Part shown: positions 54,716 through 62,257 of the stretch, piece by piece
How the letters are laid out: each line of letters opens with the position of its first letter
Position numbering within the stretch: the first letter of the stretch is position 1
DNA from: Sporomusa malonica
GTDB lineage: Bacteria > Bacillota > Negativicutes > Sporomusales > Sporomusaceae
Assembly: GCF_900176355.1 (NCBI RefSeq)
Contig: NZ_FWXI01000004.1
Span: 62,001 to 126,000, forward strand
DNA: 64,000 bases
Direction of reading: 5' to 3'
Position numbers and translations under genes: made by a program
The notes under the pieces: model-generated
Seen by the model: the letters and a program-made list of their open reading frames with translations, nothing else
Told to the model about the DNA's origin: nothing
Database searches by the model: none

Positions 54716-56137
54716 ATGGAAAAATTCAAAGAGCTAGGAATTAGTGATTTGATAATTCGGGCTCTTAGTGATATGGGCTTTGAAGAACCAACACCAATAC
54801 AAGAACAGGCTATTCCCACCTTGCTTTCAGGCAGAGATTTGGTCGGACAGGCACAAACAGGCACCGGCAAGACAGCCGCATTTGGCATTCCCTTATTACA
54901 AAACCTTACAAGCAACATAGGTGCTATTCAGGGAATTGTACTGACCCCGACTCGTGAACTAGCTATTCAGGTTGCTGAAGAGCTAAATAAACTAGGTCAA
55001 TTTTCGAACATTCGCTCCCTCCCTATTTACGGCGGTCAAGATATTCAACGTCAGATACGGGGCTTACAAAGAAAACCACATATTATTGTTGCGACACCAG
55101 GTCGCCTGATGGATCATATGGATCGTCGCACCATTAGGCTTAACGACATCAAAATGGTGGTTTTGGATGAAGCAGATGAAATGCTTAACATGGGCTTCGT
55201 CGAGGATATTGAGAAGATTTTGAGCACCACACCAGAATCGCGCCAGACGTTACTCTTTTCTGCTACTATGCCTAGGCAGATTCAAAACCTCGCGCAGAAG
55301 TTCTTAAAAGACCCAGCCCTCATCAGTACCAAATCTAAAGAAGTTACTGTTCCACTCATTGAGCAGCATTATTACGAGATGCATGACAGGCAAAAATTTG
55401 ACGTTCTTTGCCGTCTCCTTGATATCCAGTCCCCCGAACTGGCAATTGTTTTTGGCCGAACTAAGCGTCGGGTAGATGAGCTAACAGAGGCGTTAAAGAA
55501 ACGCGGCTACTCGTCAGAAGGCATTCACGGTGACCTCACTCAAGCCAAGCGGGACGCTGTCCTCCGCCAATTCAGAGAAGGCATCATTGATATCCTGGTG
55601 GCCACAGATGTTGCGGCCAGAGGCCTTGATGTCAGCGGCGTCACCCATGTGTATAATTTTGATATCCCGCAAGACCCTGAGAGCTATGTACATCGCGTGG
55701 GCCGCACCGGCCGGGCCGGACAAACCGGATTGGCTACCACCTTTGTCATCCCCCGCGAGCTTGAGCAGCTACGGTCAATTGAACGAGTTACCAAGCGCAA
55801 AATTGTGCGTATGACTGTTCCTACCGTAAACGAGGCCATCGAAGGCCAGCAACGCTTAGCAGTCGAAAAACTGCTTAATCAGATTGAAGAAGGAAACCTT
55901 GAACACTATCGGGGACGTGCTGAAGAACTTCTTGCTGAAACAGATTCTGTTTCCCTGCTGTCAGCCGCACTTAAGCTTCTAACCAAAGAGCCTGACAACA
56001 CCCCAATCAAGATTACCGAAGAAGCCCCAATGCGCACCAGGTCCTTCGGCAACAAACGCAAGCCACAGGATAACAGGAAAGGCGCACCTAGCGGCAAACC
56101 ACGTTATAAATCAGGCCCAGGTGGTTTTAAGAAATAA
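54716..56137 (+). CDS. DEAD-box ATP-dependent RNA helicase (CshA/DeaD-like)
   Basis: 473 residues. All core motifs are present: Q motif, [35 protein letters not shown] and [10 protein letters not shown]. The basic C-terminal tail (about 430-473) is Arg/Lys/Pro/Gly rich, as in cold-shock RNA helicases. AAGGAGG precedes the ATG. It likely unwinds structured RNA during ribosome assembly or decay. Confidence 0.93.
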   Translation: MEKFKELGISDLIIRALSDMGFEEPTPIQEQAIPTLLSGRDLVGQAQTGTGKTAAFGIPLLQNLTSNIGAIQGIVLTPTRELAIQVAEELNKLGQFSNIRSLPIYGGQDIQRQIRGLQRKPHIIVATPGRLMDHMDRRTIRLNDIKMVVLDEADEMLNMGFVEDIEKILSTTPESRQTLLFSATMPRQIQNLAQKFLKDPALISTKSKEVTVPLIEQHYYEMHDRQKFDVLCRLLDIQSPELAIVFGRTKRRVDELTEALKKRGYSSEGIHGDLTQAKRDAVLRQFREGIIDILVATDVAARGLDVSGVTHVYNFDIPQDPESYVHRVGRTGRAGQTGLATTFVIPRELEQLRSIERVTKRKIVRMTVPTVNEAIEGQQRLAVEKLLNQIEEGNLEHYRGRAEELLAETDSVSLLSAALKLLTKEPDNTPIKITEEAPMRTRSFGNKRKPQDNRKGAPSGKPRYKSGPGGFKK

Positions 56138-56148
56138 AAAAAGAATAA

Positions 56149-56188
56149 TAAGAAATCCACTGAGAATAATATCTCAGTGGATTTCTTA
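56149..56188 (+). terminator. Intrinsic terminator of the DEAD-box gene
   Basis: Perfect 17-base arms (TAAGAAATCCACTGAGA and complement) with a 6-base loop, beginning 12 bases after the stop. Confidence 0.85.
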
Positions 56189-56335
56189 GTTTCTGGCAGT
56201 GCAACATTTATCAGAAACATAAAATAAAAATATCCTGGTAGGATAATTCGTTTTTTATATTCTTTATAGCTTGTCAAAACTCTCTATATGGTTAATAATG
56301 GAATTAGATTAAAATTCAATTTAGGAGGTTAGACA

Positions 56336-57007
56336 ATGAAAAAATCAGTTCTAGTTTTTGTATTTCTATTTGCACTGTCCACAGTATGTGCTGCTAGTCC
56401 ATTAATGGATTATTCACAAGGAAAGACAGCCGTTGATATTAATTTCAAACCTAATCTAGACGTAAAAGCTGATTCTCCTTTCGGTAACTTGTCCGGGAAA
56501 AATAGCAATGTTGATTTTGGATTAACAGTTGGCCTAGGAAATAATTGGGCAGTTCAATACCGAAACGGGACAGCTGATTCCAAAGTTACTGATCCTGGTT
56601 CCCCTATAAATATTGAGCTTGTAGCACAACAAATTAATGTTTTTTATAAGCTTAACAAAAATGTGGCAGGCTTTGTTGGTTATACTCATGCAAAACCATC
56701 ACTAAACATCAGCATTGGTCCCATAACACAAACAATAAATGCTGAACAAACTTCTGGCTATCAAGTAGGACTAGTTGGCTTTTCTGAAATTGGCAAAAAT
56801 ACCAATGCTTATGGCGAAGTTGCAACCGGAAATAAAATTACTCATTATCAAGTAGGTATAGCTTACGAATTTGTTAAAAACTTAGAATTAAATATAGCAT
56901 ACCAATATACAAAATATAAAGGAATCGATTTTTCTTCAGTCTTCCCTTTTTCAGATTTTGACTATACCGCAAAAGGTATGTCATACGGAATTACTTACAA
57001 GTTTTAG
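56336..57007 (+). CDS. Small outer-membrane beta-barrel protein
   Basis: 223 residues. A Sec signal peptide is cleaved near CAASP (about 22). Alternating strand pattern throughout, ending in ...SYGITYKF with the terminal Phe recognised by the BAM machinery. It is probably an 8-10-stranded barrel of the porin/OmpW-like type; no ligand can be named. GGAGG lies before the ATG. AT-rich relative to neighbours. It adds to the evidence for an outer membrane. Confidence 0.75.
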   Translation: MKKSVLVFVFLFALSTVCAASPLMDYSQGKTAVDINFKPNLDVKADSPFGNLSGKNSNVDFGLTVGLGNNWAVQYRNGTADSKVTDPGSPINIELVAQQINVFYKLNKNVAGFVGYTHAKPSLNISIGPITQTINAEQTSGYQVGLVGFSEIGKNTNAYGEVATGNKITHYQVGIAYEFVKNLELNIAYQYTKYKGIDFSSVFPFSDFDYTAKGMSYGITYKF

Positions 57008-57070
57008 TATTCGTATTGCAGACTAACTACTCAAATAAAAAATAAGCAATATGCTAGGATAAGAGCATTG

Positions 57071-57153
57071 AAGGCGAGATTGCCACACTATGCTCGCAAT
57101 GACTGGGGTTTAACCTTTCGTCATTGCGAACGTACGTGAAGCAATCTCGCCTT
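57071..57153. repeat. REP-like palindrome of the GCGAGATTGC family, copy 3
   Basis: Outer stem AAGGCGAGATTGC/GCAATCTCGCCTT and inner stem TCGCAATGAC/GTCATTGCGA, with a loop in between. It has the same layout as the 34014 copy. It lies between convergent genes and may stop both transcripts. Confidence 0.82.
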
Positions 57154-57211
57154 TTCTATTCACGGATGAATCACATTCTGGAGAAGCAGGGCAGTTCTTT
57201 TGCTTCTTTTC

Positions 57212-58444
57212 TCAACTAAAACTGAAATTGCCGTTCTTAAATACAGGCAGAAGCTCGCCGCCTACGGTAGTGCCTGTGATTTCAAGATCAGCTGTGCCAA
57301 TCATAAAATCAACATGCACAATCGAATCATTGACTCCGGCCTTTTCCAACTCTTCCGTATTCATATTTACGCCTTTTTCAATACATATCGGGTACGCTTT
57401 GCCAATAGCAAAATGACAGGAGGCGTTTTCATCAAACAGCGTATTATAAAACAGGATATTGGAATTAGATATCGGTGAATTATGCGGTACAAGTGCTACC
57501 TCACCGAGATAATGTGAACCCTCATCTGTTTCCACAAGTTTTTTGAGAATCTCATAGCCTTGATCGGCCTTGAAATCAACAATCCGCCCATCTTTAAAAG
57601 TCAGGGAGAAGTTGTCAATGAGGGTACCATTATAGTTTAACGGCTTAGAGCTGACTACCGTACCATTAATGCCGGTTTTCTTCGGCAGACTAAACACCTC
57701 TTCAGTCGGCATGTTGGCAACAAATTGAACCCCCTCGGTTGTATGTTCCGGCCCACCAAGCCAGATATGACCTTCAGGCAGTTCAACTTTCAAATCTGTT
57801 CCCAGTGAGTTTCTATAATGAAGCATTTTAAATTTGTGTGTGTTTAAATAATTCATATTTTGCTTCAAAGCCTTGCTATGTTCCTGCCAAGCGGCAACCG
57901 GATCATTTGTATCCACCCTGACGGCTTGCAGGATGGCTGCCCACAGTTTTTCAACAGCGTCCTCCTCCGATACCTCAGGAAATACCTTCTTGGCCCAGGA
58001 GCGGGTTGGAATAGATACAATGCACCATGCATTTTTGTTACTCATGATGCGCTCACGGTATTCTTTGAGTGCGGTGTTGCTCGCCTTTTGCACTCGTACT
58101 ACTCTGTCTGGATTTACCTCTTTTAATAGCTCAGGATCAGACGCAGCAATGCTGATAAAGGCGGCGCCTTTACGCACATAGGATAAATAGAACTCCTTCT
58201 GCCATTCTGGGAACTCGTCGAAAATTTCATCAGGTGCTTGCAAAAACCTGGTTTTTGAGGATAACTCGTCTTTCCAGTTCATGACAACATCTCTGGCACC
58301 ACTCTGGTAAGCCACCTCTGCGATTATCCTGGCAAAGGGAGCGCATTCAATGGGCGAGGTAATGACCAGAGTTTGATCCTTTTGAATGTTTACTCCGGTT
58401 TTAACTACAAGCTGGGCATATTTTTCAAGCAGTTTGTTATTCAT
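57212..58444 (-). CDS. M29 family aminopeptidase (second copy)
   Basis: 410 residues from the ATG at 58444, which has AAAGGAG six bases upstream. An in-frame start at 58495 precedes that site. M29 hallmarks: LEVKLPEGHIWLGGPEHT-like metal region (here DLKVELPEGHIWLGG), FVANMPTEEVFSLP, a GSHYLGEVALV segment, CHFAIGKAYP and VHVDFMIG near the end. It differs clearly from the copy at 2388-3500 and is not in a peptide-uptake cluster. Confidence 0.9.
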   Translation of the reverse strand: MNNKLLEKYAQLVVKTGVNIQKDQTLVITSPIECAPFARIIAEVAYQSGARDVVMNWKDELSSKTRFLQAPDEIFDEFPEWQKEFYLSYVRKGAAFISIAASDPELLKEVNPDRVVRVQKASNTALKEYRERIMSNKNAWCIVSIPTRSWAKKVFPEVSEEDAVEKLWAAILQAVRVDTNDPVAAWQEHSKALKQNMNYLNTHKFKMLHYRNSLGTDLKVELPEGHIWLGGPEHTTEGVQFVANMPTEEVFSLPKKTGINGTVVSSKPLNYNGTLIDNFSLTFKDGRIVDFKADQGYEILKKLVETDEGSHYLGEVALVPHNSPISNSNILFYNTLFDENASCHFAIGKAYPICIEKGVNMNTEELEKAGVNDSIVHVDFMIGTADLEITGTTVGGELLPVFKNGNFSFS

Positions 58445-58574
58445 TATAACTCCTTTCATTCTTACAATTCCTTTAGCATCCTTTATTCTTAACATATAGT
58501 ATTCTCTTTATTATCCTTTTGTTTTTATAACTCTCATCACGCAAGTTTCGCATAAATCCAACTCACTCAACGAC

Positions 58575-58930
58575 TCAAATTATGCCAATCGCCTTAGCAA
58601 GTACATAGGAAAGCATCGCCCCTATGAGCGGGCCTATTACAGGAATCCAGGCATAACTCAGGTATAATCAGCATAACCGTCCCCAGCACTTCTGAGAGCA
58701 GGTTGGCTACATTATGGCGAATTGCTGGTCCAGTAGAAAACACCGCTAATATCAACCCGCTATCCTCTGTTTCCGCCCAGTGAGGCCAAAAATGCAGCCA
58801 AACCAAACATGCTCCCACAAATGCCCCGACAACTTGGCATAGCATAGTGAGCATAGCTTGAGCAGGCTGATACATACCTATCATTGTTTTGGCTAATGTA
58901 ACCGCTGGATTGATATCAGATGAATTTTTC
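58575..58930 (-). pseudogene. Aquaporin/glycerol facilitator (MIP) remnant
   Basis: On the minus strand the frame reads SDINPAVTLAKTMIGMYQPAQA, the first NPA box region, through TM3-TM4 to a LLSEVLGTVMLII segment. A shifted frame then gives AWIPVIGPLIGAMLSYVLAKAIGII and a stop at 58575. The N-terminal helices are gone, an internal part including the second NPA/NPAR box is deleted, and the two halves are out of frame. The break at about 58917-58925 joins directly to a PAS fragment. Confidence 0.8.
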
Positions 58931-59173
58931 TAAAGCCTTGCCAGACTTTATTTTCCGGATCATCTTCTGTTCCAGTGATTCACTCCTCATGCGTCCAGAA
59001 TACCAGCCAGACTCAACTCGCATTATCGGCTGATTTACAATAGCTAAATATGTTGAGTTTACATAGACAATATATCCATTTTCGTCTAAGATGCCAATCC
59101 CGCAGGGCACAGCTTCCAGAACTAAATTCAATTTTTCGCATAGCAAGTTCTCTGCTGTGAAATTCCCGGACAT
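58916..59173 (-). pseudogene. PAS-domain fragment fused to the aquaporin remnant
   Basis: About 85 residues from the ATG at 59173 with a good GGAAGGGG ribosome site. The PAS start LNLVLEAVPCGIGILDENGY and IVYVNSTYLAIVNQP is well kept, as in sensors of sigma-54 activators or kinases. The frame then meets TGA at the point where aquaporin sequence begins. The rest of the regulator is missing. A short PAS peptide might still be made. Confidence 0.7.
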
Positions 59174-59289
59174 AATTGCAACCCCTTCCAGCGACAACTT
59201 AAGATCTCAATTCCTCTATTAGTAAATTCAAAACCAAATGCCGGTAATCCTTTATTTAATAACTATGCCGTAGAGTAATTTTAATAAAC

Positions 59290-59324
59290 AAAAGCGCTAT
59301 TTGTCATTTTCAAATAGCGCTTTT
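59290..59324 (-). terminator. Intrinsic terminator of the cupin gene
   Basis: AAAAGCGCTATTTG and complement around a 7-base loop, 12 bases after the cupin stop, with T residues on the minus strand. Confidence 0.85.
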
Positions 59325-59336
59325 ACCACTAGATTA

Positions 59337-59657
59337 TTAAAGAAAATCAGCCCGTATCGGTGTAAATGTATCAATAATGATAGAATTATCTTCTAAAGCT
59401 ACGACACCATGTACCATATTACGGGGCGCATAATAGGTGTCACCTTTCTTTATGATTCTCTTTTCATCACCAATGATGAGTTCAAAGCTGCCTTGTGCAA
59501 TGTATCCGACTTGTTCATGTTCAGCATGACTGTGGGGCTGGCCTACACCGCCTTTCTGAAAAACAAACTCGACTAACATGAGCCCCTCGCCATAAGTTAA
59601 CACTCGGCGAGTTGTTTTCTCATCCAGTTGAACATACGGTAACTTATTTTCACTCAT
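59337..59657 (-). CDS. Cupin-domain protein
   Basis: 106 residues, single small beta-barrel. Metal-site pattern QPHSHAEHEQVGYIAQG, then DTYYAPRNMVHGVVAL. Small cupins serve as enzymes or ligand sensors; role unknown. Single gene with its own terminator. Confidence 0.85.
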   Translation of the reverse strand: MSENKLPYVQLDEKTTRRVLTYGEGLMLVEFVFQKGGVGQPHSHAEHEQVGYIAQGSFELIIGDEKRIIKKGDTYYAPRNMVHGVVALEDNSIIIDTFTPIRADFL

Positions 59658-59745
59658 ATAATTACTCTCCTACTTATTATTTTAGATGCCTCAAAATTAA
59701 TTGTAGTGTAAGCACACAAATTTGTCCAGTTCTTGGAACAGGAGC

Positions 59746-59793
59746 AAAAACAATCAGGGCTAGACCGGCATATGGTCAGCCCTGATTGTTTTT
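59746..59793. terminator. Bidirectional intrinsic terminator
   Basis: A5CAATCAGGGCT and its complement with inner GACC/GGTC pairing and T5, just after the small Cys protein gene. Confidence 0.88.
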
Positions 59794-59809
59794 GCTTTGT
59801 CACGTACCA

Positions 59810-60004
59810 CTATTTCCTGAATTCTTTTTGACTCTGGTCGTATTGCTTACAGATAAAATCTTTAGTTAGATGCTCTGTCGGCTGTGACTCAGACTGTTCG
59901 TTACCGCCTAGTGTCATTTTACCGTCTTTGTCCAGTATGACTTCATGGCGGCAGCTTGTTTTATCAACACACATTCCATGAATGGGTTTATCGTTAGTAG
60001 CCAT
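59810..60004 (-). CDS. Small uncharacterised protein with two Cys
   Basis: 64 residues. It has HGMCVDKTSCRHE near the start, then LDKDGKMTLGG, and a charged helical end. Soluble. I do not recognise it. A GGAGGTGATC ribosome site lies upstream. It follows the DUF134 gene by 42 bases and may share its transcript, ending at the terminator. Confidence 0.55.
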   Translation of the reverse strand: MATNDKPIHGMCVDKTSCRHEVILDKDGKMTLGGNEQSESQPTEHLTKDFICKQYDQSQKEFRK

Positions 60005-60046
60005 TTGATCACCTCCGAGATTTAGTTTTTCCCGGAAGTTTAACTT

Positions 60047-60532
60047 TTAATGCCCGCCGCAGCAACCGCCACCATGTCCATGTTCATGGTGCCCGCCACC
60101 ACAAGCATGTTTTACCCCGTTGTCCAGCTTCAGCTTTTTCATGCTGGCGCATTTCGGACACGCAAGCTCATATCCATGTTTTCCGCCCTCAGTACAAGGA
60201 GCTTCCTCCCAGACATGGTGACATTCGGCACACTCAAAAACTCTGTTTTTCATAACATAATTCCCTCCATCGATAATAATAGCCCGCCCTTCTACCAGCG
60301 CCATAGCGACTTTATTTCTGGCAGATTGCAAAATCCTCTGAAACGTGGGTCTTGACAATCCCATAACAGATGCGCAAGTAGCCTGTTCCCAGCCTTTTTG
60401 ATCTTTCAGACGAATGGCTTCCAGCTCTTCTAACTGGACAACTACCGGTTCCCCGCCGCCCTGCATCTGGGGAGAAAATTTTCGACAAAGCGGCACATCA
60501 TCCACTATACCGCAACAACGTCGCCTTGGCAT
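60047..60532 (-). CDS. DUF134 (UPF0251) family DNA-binding protein with C-terminal zinc-ribbon and His/Gly/Cys tail
   Basis: 161 residues from the ATG at 60532 (AAGGTGG seven bases upstream). MPRRRCCG and the helix-turn-helix VMGLSRPTFQRILQSARNKVA define DUF134. A rubredoxin/zinc-ribbon-like part with CAECHHVW and CPKC follows. The tail (HACGGGHHEHGHGGGCCGGH, read as its last 20 residues) could bind metal. A metal- or redox-responsive regulator is plausible (inference). Confidence 0.82.
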   Translation of the reverse strand: MPRRRCCGIVDDVPLCRKFSPQMQGGGEPVVVQLEELEAIRLKDQKGWEQATCASVMGLSRPTFQRILQSARNKVAMALVEGRAIIIDGGNYVMKNRVFECAECHHVWEEAPCTEGGKHGYELACPKCASMKKLKLDNGVKHACGGGHHEHGHGGGCCGGH

Positions 60533-60610
60533 TGCTATCCACCTTCCATTTGGGCATATGCTCATTTTCATTATATGCCAAATTAACTAAAATATACAAG
60601 AGAAAATGTA

Positions 60611-60654
60611 AAAAAAATTGGCTTGACCTGCTTTATCAAGCTTCAAACCAATTT
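60611..60654 (-). terminator. Intrinsic terminator of the ECF/pyridoxal kinase pair
   Basis: On the minus strand AAATTGG/CCAATTT and GCTTGA/TCAAGC pairings, then eight T residues, six bases after the ECF gene. Confidence 0.75.
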
Positions 60655-60660
60655 CTTACT

Positions 60661-61194
60661 TTAGCGATTAACACTCTTACGCAGCTTAGGCGACAAAATC
60701 ATAGCAACCACCAGACCTACACCAGAGGTCATAAGTGAGCTTGGCATATTAGCAAATGCAGTTGCCAGACTGCCGGTTACCTGCCACCAGGCAACAATAT
60801 AACCACTTAACGTCCAGGCTGCTGCCAGCACGCACCCCAAAACAGCCCGCCAAACCCAGCCGTTTCCAACTTCGTTCAATACAGGAGTAGGCCATAAACC
60901 TTTGGCAACTGTGCCGACAATGAGTCCAGCTGTTCCTTTGATAACAAAAGACCATAAGGTGTATGGCGAAAAACCCATAATAAGATCATAAAAAGCAGAT
61001 CCAATGGCAGCAGCCAAACCAGCATATATACCACCAAAACAAATACCGACAGTAAACAGAAATGCTGTGCCCAGGTGCACCATCGCCCCAACACCAAATG
61101 GAATTTTGAAAGAAGTAGCAATAGCGCACATGGCAGCCAACACCCCGATAAACACGATATCTCTTACACTGAATTTACGTTTTTCATTCATCAT
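60661..61194 (-). CDS. ECF transporter S component, probably vitamin B6 related
   Basis: 177 residues from the ATG at 61194 (GAGGGGGAG five bases upstream). Five or six TM helices. The S-component fold opens with VRDIVFIGVLAAMCAIATS, and VHLGTAFLFTVGICFGGIYAG is typical of the family. Energy would come from a shared ECF module elsewhere. It starts 18 bases after the pyridoxal kinase stop. The substrate is therefore likely pyridoxine or pyridoxal, or a related precursor (inference from the neighbour). Confidence 0.82.
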   Translation of the reverse strand: MMNEKRKFSVRDIVFIGVLAAMCAIATSFKIPFGVGAMVHLGTAFLFTVGICFGGIYAGLAAAIGSAFYDLIMGFSPYTLWSFVIKGTAGLIVGTVAKGLWPTPVLNEVGNGWVWRAVLGCVLAAAWTLSGYIVAWWQVTGSLATAFANMPSSLMTSGVGLVVAMILSPKLRKSVNR

Positions 61195-61211
61195 TCGACT
61201 CCCCCTCAATT

Positions 61212-62078
61212 CTAAGATTCCCTGCGACACCTAGCCCACTCCTGCCCCAGCCAGGGCAACGCACTTTCTAACAGTACGCCTTCCCTAGTAGGAGTTGCTG
61301 CCGCAAAGGTGGTTTTTATGGCTGTTGCAACAAAATCGGCTGCCAGCTGCATAGCGAATGGCAAACCGTGCTTGTAGAGTAATGCACCAGCCAAGACACT
61401 AGCAAAAACATCACCTGTCCCTGGATATCGTGCCGGAATATGTTCGCTGACCACTTCCCAGAAACAGCCGCTGCCACGCTCATAGCCAATATTCATAATT
61501 TGTTGATTAACCAAAGGAATTCCAGTCATGATGACAATTGACGGCCCGAAATCGGCCAACCTGACAAGCCAATCCTTCAGACTATCCGGCTCAGCAACTT
61601 GTTCCTCATACCGTTCGCCTAACAAGAAGCAGGCCTCAGTAAAATTTGGTGTTATGATATCCGCTTTACCAACAAGCCGTTTCATATGTTCCTGCATTGT
61701 CGACGTATACACAGAATAAAGTTTACCTTCATCCCCCATTACCGGGTCAACCAATACTAACGGACTATTATCCGAAAACTCATCAATAAATTGGGATACT
61801 GTATCAATTTGCTGCTCTGATGCCAAAAAACCGCTGTAAATACAGTCAAACGTGATGCCTTCCTGTTTCCAATGACGATAAAAGTCGGGCATACGCTCGG
61901 TAAAGTCGCAGAAAGCAACATCTTTAAACCCACCTAGATGGGTGCTAAGCACAGCCGTAGGCAGCGGACACACTTGAATGCCCATATTGGATAATATGGG
62001 CATAATAACTGTTAAAGAACAGCGACCAACACAGGAAATATCATGAACGGCGGCAACGCGCGGAATTACTGGTTTCAT
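61212..62078 (-). CDS. pdxK: Pyridoxal/pyridoxine kinase
   Basis: 288 residues, ribokinase fold. VAAVHDISCVGRCSLT at the start is typical of PdxK/PdxY. It also has LVDPVMGDEGKLY, TPNFTEACFLLG and the catalytic GTGDVFASVLAGALL anion hole with its Asp. It phosphorylates B6 vitamers with ATP. The pair with the ECF S component makes a B6 salvage unit. Confidence 0.9.
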   Translation of the reverse strand: MKPVIPRVAAVHDISCVGRCSLTVIMPILSNMGIQVCPLPTAVLSTHLGGFKDVAFCDFTERMPDFYRHWKQEGITFDCIYSGFLASEQQIDTVSQFIDEFSDNSPLVLVDPVMGDEGKLYSVYTSTMQEHMKRLVGKADIITPNFTEACFLLGERYEEQVAEPDSLKDWLVRLADFGPSIVIMTGIPLVNQQIMNIGYERGSGCFWEVVSEHIPARYPGTGDVFASVLAGALLYKHGLPFAMQLAADFVATAIKTTFAAATPTREGVLLESALPWLGQEWARCRRES

Positions 62079-62207
62079 CTATTTCTCCCTTCGAAACTGC
62101 TGCATTGTAATGACATATAATGCCTCAGATAAATCTCCAAAATGTTTTTATTCGGTGCAATTTTTTTTTTTCCTGCTGGCGACAGGTAAATTGAGTTAAA
62201 TATGTCT

Positions 62208-62249
62208 CAATTAGAATAAGCCAGGCATTTGCCTGGCTTATTCTAATTG
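62208..62249. terminator. Perfect 20-base-arm palindrome at the end of the chemoreceptor gene
   Basis: Arms at 62208-62227 and 62230-62249 with a two-base loop, 8 bases after the chemoreceptor stop on the minus strand. Very strong hairpin but little T tract; probably a terminator. The T11 run near 62161-62171 lies further downstream. Nothing else is seen before pdxK. Confidence 0.65.
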
Positions 62250-62257
62250 TTCTCTAG

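Noticed and set aside
62161..62171. Run of T residues as a terminator tract for pdxK or the chemoreceptor
   Set aside because: It lies about 40 bases from the 62208-62249 palindrome and has no hairpin directly before it on either strand.
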